Source: Beaufortia kweichowensis
Lineage: Eukaryota > Chordata > Actinopteri > Cypriniformes > Gastromyzontidae
Assembly (NCBI GenBank): GCA_019155185.1
Contig: CM032794.1
Location: 9,587,988 to 9,651,987, forward strand
DNA: 64,000 nt
Direction: 5' to 3'
Shown here: piece after piece, positions 9,971 to 23,079 of the stretch
Numbering within the stretch: position 1 is the first letter of the stretch
How the letters are laid out: every line of letters starts with the position of its first letter
Made by a program: the position numbers and the translations under genes
The notes under the pieces: generated by a model
The model's input: the letters and a program-made list of their open reading frames with translations, nothing else
What the model was told of the DNA's origin: nothing
Database searches by the model: none

Positions 9971-12839
9971 TATCCTTACTTCAATGAGCTCAGCACCCTG
10001 TTTGGCCTCTTCCCTCATCACCTGTAGACAGACACACTTTCCTGCCTAGGGACAGAGCCACAGCGACTAGATCTGTCAGGCTAGCAGAGGCTGTAGTTAA
10101 CTTGGCACTCGGAGCCTAGCGGTACAGAAACTCTGCCATTTAAAATAAAAGAAACATAAAATGCCTTTTGATGTCAGAGAGGTTCACCTTGCTCTGAACA
10201 ACAGCACACATGGGAGCAACACACCACCAGTCAGTTTGTTTGAGGATAGCGAGATGCACGGTTAGAAGACGACGTTCAAGCAGCAAAAACATACAAGGGC
10301 GACCTCACACAAAGGCAAATCCAAGCACCCCAATGCAATTATCAAGAAGAATCTAAAGAGGGTAGGAAAAGAACCAAAGCTTTTCCATAGTTTCAAACAG
10401 AAGTTATCTTTTGTCTTTGGCTTTCCTAATAAAGTTTGCTTTATGGGACAAGACAAGTGTAATCCGAATGGAATGAAGTTGTCTCCATGAACAGTCTCTC
10501 TGTCATTACAGAGCTTAAGGGGTTTGGTTCCATCTGTCAGGTCTGTCATTTCTGTTATTGTGAAGAAATTGATTTTTATATTGTTTCACTGGAAAATGCC
10601 CTGAAATTCAGATCACTTATAGGAAGAACACACAAAAACACACACTACCACATACACTCTCGTGCACAAACGCAAACAGCTTGCCTGTCTGAAAGAATCT
10701 TGCCCAGTGATTCTGTACAATTGCAATGACAGACAAAGATTTGTCAAAAGAGGGAGACATGTTTTCAAAACAAATTACGGTGATTTTTCTGAGAATTAGA
10801 ACAGACTTCATTCACATCCAGAGATCTAGAACACAACATATAAACACTATGGACATAAAAGCTTCACATTACCTACAATTGTGCTTCAATACATAAAAAA
10901 CAGAACACCTAGGAAGGCCATTTCTTAATTTTTTTTAAATTGAAAATTAAGTGACTACTAAAAAACAGTACCAGTGAAAGTGCAAGAAAAAAAGTTGAAC
11001 ATTAAACATGAGATCTTGAGGCTGGACAACTTTCTATCCTTAAGCATTCACAAGACAGGCCTGTGATCTTGAATTCTGTCAATCATGTGTAACCTCAAAG
11101 AAGATGATAGGAAAAAATAATCTGCATAGACAGTTTGTAAGAGTATTTTTGAATTACTCAATATTTTTTTTATTACTGGGGACCTATTTTCAAAACTCTT
11201 TATCATTCAGTATCATACATAGAGAACATGAGAAATTATGAGATGTTACCAAAAACAATTTGTATCAAAACATTTTAGCAATTTGGAACACTCAGGAACA
11301 AAGTAAAAAAAAAACATTTGATATTTAATTTGAAAGTTCTTTCAACCAAATGATGATTAACAAAATGAATAAACCCATTTCACTTAAGAAACACGTTTTC
11401 CTTCTGCATATAAAACAAAAGGTACCAAGGTTACTGCATCTTGACAAACCAAGAAACAGAACAGCAGTAAATGCTAAAAAAACAGTATGTTTGTGTGATG
11501 ACAGAAGTGTGAGCAGAGAAGGCTGCTTACGTAAGTTCAAAGAATTGATTAATTAATTGTTTAGAGTGAACAGATTTTTCTGGCACGGCAATTTTGTTTC
11601 ATCATTAGTAGTGATTTCGAGATTCATGATTGCGAGAAGGTGACGTGGTAATGGCATGTTCTCCTTTTTGTGGCACATAAGACACAAGGATTAGAGGCCT
11701 TTATCCTTCTCCTGGCTAGAACAAGACTTCAATCTTGCCGTATCTCCACTTTAATCAAATCCCTGCTTTTTACCCTGCCACAAAACTGTCACTGGCAGAA
11801 AATAAGCCCTCCCTCATCAAAGAGGGTCTTCAATTGATTTCCAAGACTAGAGGAGAATTTTATTCAGAAAGTTATTCAGAAAGCAAAGAGGCGATGCAAA
11901 AAAAATCACCTGCATCCCACATCAGCCAAATTACTTCTGACTTTTAATTTATTTCTGCAGGAAATGGAAAGCTACATCCTAACCACAGTCAATAGGGGAG
12001 CCGGGGAGAGGGGTGTAATCAGGCCGCGATCCGAGTCCTCCACCTCGTCCCTGTCAGCTTTAATAGGCTCTTCAAGAACACAATCTGCTTTATACGACAC
12101 ACTCCCACATCTCCTAAAAACAGGACCCTCTACCCGATGGCCGCAAACCGTGTCCCTCTTAATGACAACCGATCATTCTGAATGTCACACTGTGTTCATG
12201 CTTACACATGACGTCCCTACATTGCAAATTCTCTGGAAAGCATGGTGCCATGAGACATGCCGTGTTCATCTTAAATGTTTTGTGTGTGTTTAACTATTAT
12301 TTGGTATGTTTGCAAATATTGGCATTAAAGGCAAATGAACTGTTGCATAGATATGTACACACTGTAGATGCCTCATTAGCGGCTTTTCCGTGGGCCAACA
12401 TAGTTATGTATAAATATCATATAAAGTATAAAGTTATCATTGTTTAAAAAGCTGGAATATTGAGTTTACACACATAAAAACACAAATGGAAATTGAAATC
12501 TCACAGTTTTTAGAACCACACAATGTTGGCATCTACATATACATACTGTATCTATGATCTGATGTTTGTTTGTTAATATACAGTACAATAATCTTATTAA
12601 AGCTGTTGTCTTTAAAAGCCTCTTGTGGACGGAAACCAGCAACCAAACCAATAAAATCAAGGTCATAAATGATTGGCAGCCCTTACGCATACACCCGAGA
12701 CTCCCAATCTCTCAGAGACGTGTATTTGTATGGATACGCTGTCAGTGTAGTTCAGAAAAGATTGTCTCATAGATGGAAAATCAAAAAGTTTCCATCATCT
12801 CAAAATTCAAAATGATCACTCAAATTGAGAATGAGATGA
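9971..12839. other. spacer, no gene seen
   Basis: This mostly unique sequence includes an AC-rich tract at 10620-10680 and an AT-rich part at 10850-11350. It has a CTGTCAATCA word at 11076-11085 and a perfect 12-bp tandem duplication, TTATTCAGAAAG, at 11860-11883. Short frames on both strands (for example 10262-10549 -, 11964-12293 +, 12208-12447 +) overlap each other and match nothing I know. Confidence 0.5.
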
Positions 12840-13060
12840 AGAAGAAGGGGGAGGAGTGTACGAAAAAATGTATGAGCTGCTCTTTTCATTTCATTTGAGA
12901 AACGGAGCGATGCTTTTGATGGTATAGCCGCTGGGTGCAGAGCTGAATGGAAATGGATTTGTGGAGTGTCCCTGACTCACAGATCAGGTTTTATCTTTGT
13001 GCAGTTTGCTATCCTCCAGACTAATGAACCGTCTTTGAGAGGAGATTAAATGGCAGGAAA
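12840..13060. promoter_or_regulatory. candidate conserved noncoding element
   Basis: The repeat-free block starts in a purine-rich stretch and continues with mixed words and several GATTA/AATGG motifs. It contains no notable open frame. Conservation is not shown. Confidence 0.25.
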
Positions 13061-14238
13061 AAAACAATCACAGCCCCTGGTCACCTCCATTCTGCCTCTG
13101 CTTTTGGCATATCACAAACCCTCTTAGTGTCACATTGGACTGCCTGCTGTCTAAACTCTGCCTGTGTTTAGTCTAGCACTACTGTGACACAACTACTCCT
13201 AGAGTAAAATGAGTTTTGTAAGCTGAATGTTTTGCTCTGAGTCTTTCCTCAGCACTTTATATGCAAATGGATATAGATGGAGGAAAGTGAATGGGATGGG
13301 ATTGTTATCACCGTCCTTCAGCATGTGTTTTTGCCATCCTTGTTTCTGGTTGACATCTTCTTTGTGACGGGTCTATGTTAAGCGTTTGAGCTGAAACCGG
13401 GGTTTATGTGGGTGGGTGATGTGCTGGAGAGTTTCTGCTTTGGTCTACGCTTTCACCCTGACAGATGCACCCAGGGGAGATCTGCTGATGTCCGGGAGCA
13501 CTCACCTGTCAGAGAGTTTGCAAGCGGCCTGTTGCCTTGGATACTAAAGCGCCCCAAACAGATGTGGTGAAGGAAAGGTGAATGGGTAAACAAAATGCTG
13601 AGTTTTTTATGCATCTGACTGGTATTTTTACACTCGCACTTCACATATACTCTCTCAATAGCTTGTTTCAGCAAGCAGATGCCCAAACACAGCTCATGAG
13701 CCACTGATAATGATTGCGTGCTATTAATAGTGAATGAGATGAGGCTAGGCATCAGTCCTGGGGTAATGAGTGTTTTTCAACAGCCCCAGCAGATCTTTGT
13801 TTTACTTCAGTAAAAGTTTCAGGATCGCTGTGTTTTATTTTTTGATTTATGCATTTTTCAACCTGACTAAGAGGATAATAAGTGGAGGTCTTGAGATAGC
13901 ATGCCAGTGTCAGATTGCTAGAGGACAGTCAAGAGTTTATATACCTGGTAAAGCTTGAAATTGATTTTTTATTTATTTACCTTTTCTTGTTGTTGGCAAA
14001 TTGGAATTTAGAAAAGCACAGGCTTAGCCAATAAATGCAGTGAGGAATTTAAGTGGCTGACATCAGCCATTACAAAACCAAGCCAATGAATCATTGTAAG
14101 ATAATAAAGCTAAAGCCAAACAAAACAAATTGCATACCACACATGAGGGCCATCAAATGCTCCTTATGCTATAGATTTATTTTAGGATACTACCCTAGAT
14201 TCTTCTGAATATGTTATGTATGGAATCTTTCTGCAGCT
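13061..14238. other. spacer, no gene seen
   Basis: This is unique sequence with balanced composition up to about 13600 and AT-rich after 13780. The 99-codon minus frame at 13453-13752 has no recognisable domain. Part of the first half could belong to regulatory DNA, but nothing specific supports this. Confidence 0.45.
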
Positions 14239-14489
14239 CATTCCTTAAAAAAAGGTGCTACAAAAGGGTCTTTAGTGATGCCATAGAAGAACAATTTTTG
14301 ATTCCCTAAAGAACTATTTAGTCAAACCATTTCTTCCTTACTTTTTATAGTCTAAAGAATCTTCTTCTACAACAAAACATACATTTGTGATACAGAAAGG
14401 TTGTGTGGATGTTAAAGGTTTTATGGGGCCATACAGCCAAAAATGGTTCTTCTATGGCATTGCGAAGCACCTTTATTTTTTTAAGAGTG
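14239..14489. mobile_element. fold-back MITE (CTTAAAAA..GCCATAGAAGAAC family)
   Basis: This is a long palindromic non-autonomous element. The left arm contains TTAAAAAAAGGTGCTACA and GATGCCATAGAAGAAC. The right arm contains the reverse complements (GGTTCTTCTATGGCAT, GCACCTTTATTTTTTTAAG). The two arms pair over about 60 bases, and the middle also shows internal AAAGGTTNTT words. I know this family as abundant in cyprinid genomes. Divergence between arms indicates an old insertion. A minus-strand frame at 14345-14545 is an artefact of the element. Confidence 0.85.
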
Positions 14490-15089
14490 TACTTTGCTGA
14501 AAGAACAGAGAGGAAAACGTTATTGCTCAGAGGTTGTTCTTTCATAGCTCAAAAGATTTGAGCTCAAGAGTTCTCTGGTGTGTTTCAATTCAGTACCAAT
14601 TTAGTCTCAAATGTTTCTCTTACAATTGCTTATATAAATAGAAACAAATGTGACAATTGTTCTAAAAACATTAAGAATATGGATCTGTAAAATTAATGTA
14701 GATTGTATAAATTATCTGGATTGAGGTACATTTGACAGAAATGTTTCAATTGATGTTGAAATCTTCAAAAATATTACCTTTGATTGTCAAATTAAAACTG
14801 AGCTTAGTTTGTGGCTTTGTTGAGATCTCTCCTCAGACATTAATGGGATTTTTTCATCTTCTTATCTGAGAAAAATAATCTGAGATTTAAGCAAAAATTT
14901 ACATTTGCTCTCTATTTAATCTCAGTGACGACTAGGAATAGTAGGCCCAATTGAGTTATTAAAAAGATCTCACCTATGATTTTTCTTTCTTAGGGGTATG
15001 ACCCTGCAGAGAGATGTAAAAACTGTGAATACATGAGCAGTGAAGAATTTCTAAACTTGACTGTGTGTGTCTTGGTATGAGATTAAATG
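14490..15089. other. AT-rich spacer, no gene seen
   Basis: This is AT-rich unique sequence with no repeat or frame worth recording. Confidence 0.5.
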
Positions 15090-15420
15090 ACTTTTGCTCG
15101 CCGTGAGATCCCCCTCCCGTAAAGTTGCTTTTGCTGACATCATCTCCTGGTCATGAAGTCTGCTGCATTAGCTGTTTGGTAATTCTGCCAGCCCCTGAGA
15201 TCAAGGTTTAAAGGCTGCTGCTGGCACATTGCCAGGTTCAAAGGGCATTTTTGAAGAGGTTTGGCGTACTTATGAGACAAAATGAGATTGGTCTGGGCTT
15301 GCTCTAAGGCAGTTGTCAGCCCTGTTAGGCACTTCCTCAGCAGGGGGAATTAGAATATTTGACTCTGGAGGTGCCTGTGTCTGTCTCATTAAAGCAGTCT
15401 GATCACTGAAGACAGGCAAG
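15090..15420. promoter_or_regulatory. candidate conserved noncoding element
   Basis: This is a 300-bp repeat-free block of balanced composition. At 15337-15350 (+) TCAGCAGGGGGAAT fits the CTCF core at about 11 of 14 positions, weaker than the site at 6931. A homeodomain-like GGTAATTC lies near 15177. No coding frame is present. Confidence 0.3.
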
Positions 15421-16329
15421 TCTAGTCACTTTTCATCTATGTCTGTCTCTAACAATAAAGACTAAATATTTAAGCACATTACCTGGGCATAATGCTTACA
15501 TGAGAGAAGTGACATTGAAATAGAGTTCCTGTGACGCATGATATACGTGAATTTGTCCAAAACATCTCACCTTGATGGGAATTTACTAAATATTAGTGTT
15601 TTATGACTGGGTCATTATAGTGTGTCTCTGATTGAGCCGAGATGCTAGAAAGCTACAAATCAATTCTAGTTATTTCAGACAAAGCCTTTCCATACCTCTT
15701 GTTTATGAGCCAGTGAACCTCCGTTTCGAGTGCTGTTTTCATCATTGGCTTTATTTTACGAGGAAGTGTCTAGGTTAATTCCCCCACCTACCCTTCTCTT
15801 CTCCAGCCTCGTGAGATCATTTTTTTGCAGCATTAGGTGCTGTGAACCCTTGACTTCAATTTCCTCTCAGTGGCAGAGTGAGATCAGGAGACTACTTCAA
15901 AGCTGGGTACCGTCCTCCAGCACTAGCTCATACGGTGGCGTTAAAAGCCAGGGCGCCTTAGAGAGCCACCGTGGACTCGGTCTGCACCCTCCCTTCTGAA
16001 GTCTTTGCAGCGCTTACTTTATATGCTGAAGAGCTTTTAACCTTCTTTTTCATGCCAGACGCCTCAGCATTTCAAATGGTTCATTCATTCTGAATGCAAT
16101 GATCAACTCATTTCACCCTAAAGGCCTTGGTGAGAAATGGCACTCGTTTTGTATTGCAGATTCCCAGGAACACAAGGGTTTACGTTTTGTCCTGGAAAAA
16201 AGCCTCTTGTTGTACAGGTGCTTTCTCTCTCCTACACGTGCCTGCGTGCACACACGCACGGCAACAGTCAGACACAAACGCACACATTCCATTGACCAGC
16301 AGCCATTAGGCACCAACCTGGCGCTCTGT
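15421..16329. other. spacer, no gene seen
   Basis: This is unique DNA. Frames 15730-15999 (+), 16099-16338 (+) and 16113-16316 (-) overlap one another and a CA/CG-rich tract at 16235-16290. None has a recognisable product. Confidence 0.45.
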
Positions 16330-16610
16330 GTTCATTGAAGCCGCACTAATGCATCAAACACATCTGTAATTTATTGTAATTAACACCATCTCATTTGGAT
16401 AAGTAACGACACAGCGACTTTTGATGAATGGCGATTACCCATTTGGTGAATCATTTCAAAAGAACAGGTGTTGATTATTTATATATTTAGTAAAGAGTCG
16501 GTCATCAAAATGCAGAAATCATCTGCCAGAGCCTCAGCGAGTGAAGACTGTTAATTGCTATCTGGTTTTATTATCTGAAATGCACCCGAGGACTCAAACA
16601 TGTTTTGGAA
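16330..16610. promoter_or_regulatory. candidate conserved noncoding element, homeodomain-rich
   Basis: The repeat-free block has TAATTA at 16377-16382, repeated TGATTA/GATTACC/GTTAATTG words and several ATTTA motifs within 280 bp. It is one of the most enhancer-like stretches of the window. No coding potential. Confirmation needs cross-species alignment. Confidence 0.4.
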
Positions 16611-17814
16611 TGTATTTACATGTTTTAAAAGTTTACCTACAAGATTCATTTGACTTTGTGTTTGTTTCTCTCAAAATATTCAAAGTTTACAATCACTTGA
16701 ATGAAATGTTCATGTGATCTTAAAAACCTTTTGATCTCAAAGACATACAGTATTGATTTGTTTTGAAGATAAAACTGTAGCCGTGCCAACACATTTGTTT
16801 CCATTATTACAAAACTAACTTTATATTTACATTTTTTAAATGATTACTTGGACTAAATGATGAAACAAAGTAGCCAATAAAAACCCACAATAGATCCTTT
16901 AAATAGTTAAAAATAATCACATAGCAACACATCAAGAAGCTGTAGATAAAATGGCAAGAGAAAATCTTTGCTAATTCCAGGCCAGGGATGACTACACTAA
17001 AGATGCTAAAATATAACAATTTGTTATATTTTTACTGTATATATTTTGAACACAAAATAATTCTCATAGTTCCAATTGTGTAATAGTTCTGTTTCCAATT
17101 TTAGTTTTTTGAGAAGTACTGTTATTCTAAAATGTGTTCTACTGCCTTTAAAATTCTATAGGATAGTATGGCCAAAAAATAGAAGTCCTGTATCTAAAAA
17201 ACAGACTGTATTGCAGAACATGATACATAAAAAATTATTAAACAGCAAGATAAGATCCAATGCAGGAACCAAACAAAACTACAAACTAAAAGTAAGTATT
17301 TAAAGTACACAGACAGATACAGTATGTACCCATGACCAGCACAGTCAACAGGTTCCAACTACACCATAGTGCTTGTCCATGCAGTGATTTTCAGAAAGAG
17401 CACCAGCTTCTAAAATCATACCGAATGCTGTTTCCATTACTACTGGCACAATATGAGTCATACATTTCTGAGTCCATCAGGCGAAATTCTGTACAACTCA
17501 TCACACCGGGATCAAAAATACATTTATTTCTTAATAGCTTTGTTTACAGTCTCCTTCTGTTCGTGTTTTCAATAGTACACCTGTACCTATTTATCCAGTG
17601 TCTCTTTTTAGAATGATCCAATGCTGTTTATAGATCTGTCAAGGTCTTTCTGAGTTCTGCAGTCGTGTAAGTACCACGGTTTTCTCTCACCTTCTCATAA
17701 ATAGAAAGAGGCAACAATCGACTTGCAGGTATCCACCCTGAAGAGGAGGCAGATGGCAAGCCCAGCTGTTCCCAGGTTTTGGAGTCAGGCAGGATCCTGA
17801 CTCATTCTCTCCAG
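16611..17814. other. spacer, no gene seen
   Basis: AT-rich up to about 17310, then of balanced composition. Several 60-95-codon frames occur (17076-17303 +, 17332-17616 +, 16807-17019 -) without similarity to anything I know. The balanced part from 17330 might belong to a transcript together with the candidate exon that follows. Confidence 0.4.
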
Positions 17815-17923
17815 GGACACACGAGCTTCTGTGGGGAATTTACAGAGAAGCTGAGCGACTCCAGGCCTCTCCTGCTTTACGGGTCTGGGGCAAACGCCTC
17901 TTTCTACTCTGTTCTGTTCTGTC
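17815..17923 (+). other. candidate exon of an unrecognised transcript
   Basis: The segment is preceded by a pyrimidine tract ending in CTCTCCAG and followed by a consensus donor GTGAGT at 17924. It is 109 bp long and open in two plus-strand frames. One frame gives GHTSFCGEFTEKLSDSRPLL and continues to the donor, with a mixed amino-acid composition. I recognise no domain, and no partner exon is visible nearby. It could be a coding exon, a noncoding RNA exon, or chance. Confidence 0.2.
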
Positions 17924-18148
17924 GTGAGTGTGTGTTTAATGTAAAAGCAAACGTTCTGTATTAAATGGGAATGTTAACAGTAATACATTAAATGGAACAT
18001 TCCATACATTCCATACATTTTTGTAGTTACAGTATCCACTCAAACAAAATATTCTTTTTCAGCTTTTCTCTTGTTTCTATTACAGGTCAAACAGAGCTCA
18101 AATAGTTTTCTGCTGTCATAAAGTCTCCTATGCTTAGTTTAGTCTAAC

Positions 18149-18212
18149 GTGTAACTCAAGTGGCACAGCATGACATTAGCAATGCCATGGTCATGGGTTC
18201 GAGCCCCAGGAA
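18149..18212 (+). mobile_element. SINE head fragment
   Basis: Contains ATGGTCATGGGTTCGAGCCC, an intact RNA polymerase III B-box (GGTTCGAGCCC), preceded by a weak A-box-like AACTCAAGTGGC. The L2-like tail is absent; AT-rich DNA follows. Only the head of a tRNA-derived SINE remains, not a tRNA gene, since no cloverleaf can be drawn. Confidence 0.6.
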
Positions 18213-21200
18213 ATGCCAGCACAATTTCTATGAATTCATACATCATCTCATTTGTATGTTTTATTTTTGTATTTTGTTTGATACATACAAATCATACAAA
18301 TTTAAACAAATAGTACAAAAACCTCTGAGATCAAAAATGGATGTGCACATTATTACAAAATTATGAAAATAATTAGGAATATCCAAAATAATAATTATAT
18401 ATATTTTATATAACTATTATTAGTTTGTAAGACTATTAAGTATCATAAGTAGTAATATTATTATACTATTTGTAGATGAAACTCACTTTGAATAAAATGT
18501 TACTGAAAAATGAATCAATTAAAAATTACTCTTAAAACTCACATGTCATTAGTTTATATATAACTCATACTCTGTAATATCATATGTACTGTACTGTAAA
18601 TGTTCTTACAGAACAGAAATACAGTAATACTGCATAAAACAATACAACTTTCAAGTACAGAAGCGTTCTTTTGTAATTGCTTTGCCAATGGTTTATTGAC
18701 CTTAACTGAACAGACTACTCAAAACCTAAGCACATCTTTAGTCTACTTACTGTAATGGAGTGACTTATGAATATCATAAACGCATTTGATAGCTGCACCT
18801 CAGTTCTGCTGTTTGTAATCACAGTAAAAGGTCTTTGGCTCAACCGCGTCTAGACTTCCAGCGTCAAAGAAAAATGCAGCTTTACTTTCTCAGTATAAGC
18901 TTTCTCTCCCGTCAGTCAGAAAGATCCTACACATTCACCAATCAATACAGAGCAACACTGATTCTTTGAGGGAAATTAATTTGGTCAGGTTTAAGATGGT
19001 ATTAAGTTATATTAAAGCTGAGAGTTAGGAATGTTTTCTTCAAACTGCTTAGCATAACATGGAAAAATTTCCCTGGCCCTAGGGGTAAAGAGAGAACAGG
19101 GACCTTTAAAAGACTACAGATCAATCACAGTTTATGAATTAAAAGTCAATAGCTTCCCACCGCATACAAACAAAATGTGTGTGTAGATGTAAATCTAGAT
19201 GTGACATTAGGAGTCAGCAGGTGTGACAAAGGATAATGTCATGTGTTTCACAACAGAAACTTCCCGAATGCAATATTGGGAGCTGTATGATATAATCTTA
19301 AAGTAATTAAAGACAGTGGGATGCATTTACAACATTATTACAATGGTACATCATAACACCTCTGGTGGTACAACGTCTCACACTCCCCAGATGAAGTTGA
19401 ATTCTGGCTTGCCTCAGTGAATTTGTATCTCAAAAAGATGATATAACAAAAATAAATCTTTTTGCTGATTAATGTAGGTGCTCCAAAACATAACGCTAAA
19501 CATTTACCTGCCAATTAAAGATGGCCAAGTGTCAAGAAGTACAAAAGATGGTAGTGCCATGTTTCTGAGTCACTGAGTGATTCAGTGAGTCATTTCAAGG
19601 AAAGAAAACAGCTTTGGGCTTCTCACATATGTATGCGGCTGGCTTACTGCCTCGCTATAGATTTAGAGTACTATGATTGGGTGACATCAAGGACCTAGAT
19701 TGTGCATCCTTTATATGGGCCTGTCTGTTTCCTGATGAATCTCTCAACACAACTCGCTCAGATTGCCTCATCTATCAAAGCCTTCACATATAGCAATGGA
19801 GATCCAGACAAAAGGCGAGTCATAATTTGTGAAGTGTTTGAAATACAGAACTGTACAGAAATATGTTCAAAACATGATTAGCTTTAATGAGCATTTTACC
19901 TTACGCTTCTCCTTATAACAAATTACTCTTGTAATGGTACTGTATAATCAAATGGACTATCATTAGGTAACAGTACGGTGACAGCGAATGAGAGTTAATA
20001 TGGGTGGCCTTGGTTTATTCAAACAGTCATATATATTGTGTATAGAAAACTACATAATTAAACAGCTAAACTCGTATATCCTGAGTTGACTGCGCTGTTA
20101 CTTTGATGAAATATTAACCTAAATGAGGAAAAAATTGCAGAGTGGCTATGAGCATGGAGCTTGGAAGTCCCCCAGAGGAACGTCTTTGGAGGATTTATGC
20201 ACAAAGCAACAGCTTTAAAGCAACACCGGTCACAGAACAGAGAAGCAGGGTCATCTGGCACAGGTTTAATCATTAGGAAATCACAGCACCTCTGCTGAAC
20301 AGATTAAAGTCAAACTATCCACTCTGCACTACTGTCACACTTAAGAAAAATAGAGATGCCATTTTACAGACCCTGTTTGATGTCTTAATGGGCAAAGCTC
20401 TTGATGAAATCAGTGTCATGCGAGTAGTTTACTATTAAGATAATCTTAAAAACTCTTTTAATGGAGTTTAATCAGCCCTTCACGCTGTCAGTATAACTGC
20501 TTCTCTAAGCAGAAATTACCACAGAGCCCCAGGCATGCCATTATATGAAACGTTATGATTGAATTTACTTTACAGACTTTTACACTGAAGCAGTATGTTT
20601 TGATCTTGTTCATGGTGATGCATTTCTGTCCAATAACTTTAGCAGGCTTATTTTCTTTGACTTATTTTAGAGGAAGCGTGTGGATATAGATGTGCATTAT
20701 ATAGTAGCTACAGGCGGCTATAGATAACAGATAACAAATGTAAAGCCCAAGGAGGTCTTTCCAGGACTTAAAGTATTTTTATTTGACAGTATTAATATTT
20801 CCGTTTTAGCACATTTTTTAAATGTTCTTTATTTATAAAAATGCTGTTTGTCTCATCACATTTAATAATAGTAATGTATTCTAGGTGTTTTCAGTGTTTT
20901 TAACACAATTTTTCCTGCCTGCTCATTATCACACTCATTTTGGATTTAACATGTTCAAGAAAAATGAAAAAATTAACAAGGTAGTTGTCAACAGGGTCAC
21001 ACTAATAATATTATTTTGTTGCTCAGAAAGGACACTAGTGTCATTTGTAAATAGTACTATAAACTAAATAGCTAACAAGTGACACTTTCACATTATTATT
21101 TAATCACACTTTAGCAAACTGGTTTGACTGGTGAGAGCATCTTTTCACTCCAAGGGTGACCATTAATGCTTAAACCACAAAGAGATGATCAGCCATCACC

Positions 21201-22156
21201 TCTACTCCACTGGTGACCCATATGGTTTCACAACAAGGACACGTTACTGAGACCTTAAAACCGTATACTCATCTGATGACAACGTTCCTGGGAAATAAAT
21301 ATGTCAAATTATTGTTTCATTCAAACCAAACCTCTTTCAGTGCAACTTCAGATTCATCATCTATCCATAAGATACCTACAGCCTTAACTCGGTTTATTTT
21401 TCCAAGAAGTTTAATTTGCAATTTCACTTGGTTTGTCCATATGGTACTGTCTGCCCCTTCATTTAAAGAGCTGTGTTAGCCCTAATACTTTCAAAACACT
21501 TTCACTACAACCAATTTAATCCACATGTATTTGTTTCTCATATGTATGTTTTTCTCCCTTTTTTCTTTCTCTATCTCCTTCTCCCTATTGCACACATAAG
21601 CACCTGCCAATAGTGAGGCCTTCAAAAGCAAGGTTTTTCGAGATGTCTCCTTGAGCACAGGTCAGATGAAGTGCTCCACTCTGAATGAAAATGAATCTTT
21701 GCCACCAGAGAATAGATTAAAGTGGCACTTAGAGGAAAGGCATTTCTCCACTGGGCATCATAATAAAGCTTCTCATACAAAACAACAGCGCTGAGGAGAA
21801 GAGCATGTGGGCAATTGAGACCTCGTCTAAGTTTTCACTCAACTTAAAGGGCTTCAAACTGCATGTCCAAACAAAACACAGAGGGTCCCATTGGTTAAGC
21901 AATTGGTTAAAAAAACAAGTAGCTTTTTGTTATTTTTATTTCTTTTCTACTCTTACTAGTTTGTGCAATAATTCAGTCCAGAGCAGTAGAGTTTCAGGTC
22001 TGTACAACTGTAAAATACTTTGGTGAATTAAGTGAAATTAACTAATATTTGAACTAAATATTTGACATGCAATATTTGATGATGCAGCAATACATGGAAG
22101 ACTAGTTTTCTGTGCAAACAGATGATCATGAAGATGAATATTTTTATGATCACAGG
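18213..22156. other. long spacer, no gene seen
   Basis: 18220-18660 is extremely AT-rich. The rest is unique, moderately AT-rich sequence. The only structured item is a palindrome carrying two TGAGTCA (AP-1 type) words at 19566-19592. Short frames (20058-20273 -, 21213-21479 +, 21805-22026 +) have no recognisable product. Confidence 0.5.
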
Positions 22157-22690
22157 TTAAGGGAATAGTTTACCCACATATGCAAAATCTCTTATAATTT
22201 AGTCACCCTCATCCCAGATATTTATGCCTTCCTTTCTTCAGCTAAACACAAACAAATCGTCATGTTATAACTTTGTACAGGGCTCAAGTGGCAACACTCC
22301 AAAAAGCATGTTATTATCCATTATTAAAGTAATTCAAATGCCAAATGATTAATATTTACTTATTTAAGAATTGATATGTCATTTATCAGTGTAAAAATAC
22401 CGATTATGTATTGATAGACGACAGTTTATATATTGATACACAACATCAACTGCTAAATAAGCTAAAAATATGAACTGCTTTGTCTCACAAATATATTTCT
22501 TCACTGCAGAAGACATTTATCAAACCAATGCAGTCATTTGGATTCATTTAATGATGGATTTATGTGCGTTTTGGTAGCGTAGCATGACAACATATTAAAT
22601 ATAAAATTCTTTGTTGTCATATACATCTGGGATGGCGTAAGGGTGAGTAAATTATGAGACATTTCATATTTGGGTAAACTGGTCCTTTAA
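22157..22690. mobile_element. non-autonomous DNA transposon bordered by TTAA
   Basis: The left end reads TTAAGGGAATAGTTTACCCA and the right end reads TGGGTAAACTGGTCCTTTAA. They are inverted repeats with three mismatches, each bordered by TTAA. Subterminal words also pair (TTTAGTCACCCTCATCCCAG at left; CTGGGATGGCGTAAGGGTGA at right). The length is 534 bp with no transposase frame. TTAA borders suit piggyBac- or Kolobok-type mobilisation, but the superfamily is inference. This is a very common cyprinid repeat. Confidence 0.85.
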
Positions 22691-23079
22691 AGTTGTTTGC
22701 ATGATGGGCATATTTATTTGCATTGATGATTTCATGTTTTCAGTTTCTCTAGCAAAATAACAGCACACATAACAGTTTGCGGTGTGTGTGTGCCTCTTTT
22801 TACAATACCTGGAGAATATAACTCCTCCTACCCATTGCAAAAAAGCTACTCTGCATTTACTCTGCAAACTATTGATGGCCTGCACTTTGCCCTAAATAAA
22901 AAATGCCAAACAATAAAGTATACATCAGAGATATGTGACCACATTAAATATGAAATATATTAGAATTTTCACTTTCTCTGACCAGATACTTGTCGGATAC
23001 ACATTTTAAGAGTTGATTACATATTGTCATGAAAAAACGAAGCTCGAAAATATTAAGCAGTTCAGTCCTCTGTGAAAGC
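22691..23079. other. spacer, no gene seen
   Basis: AT-rich unique sequence with a short GT run near 22780. The 73-codon minus frame at 22664-22885 crosses the transposon end and is rejected. Confidence 0.5.

Noticed and set aside
14345..14545. 66-codon minus-strand frame
   Set aside because: Lies in the fold-back transposon; open only because of the repeat's composition.
18149..18212. Possible tRNA gene (exact B-box)
   Set aside because: No acceptor or anticodon stem pairing; matches the head of the SINE family instead.
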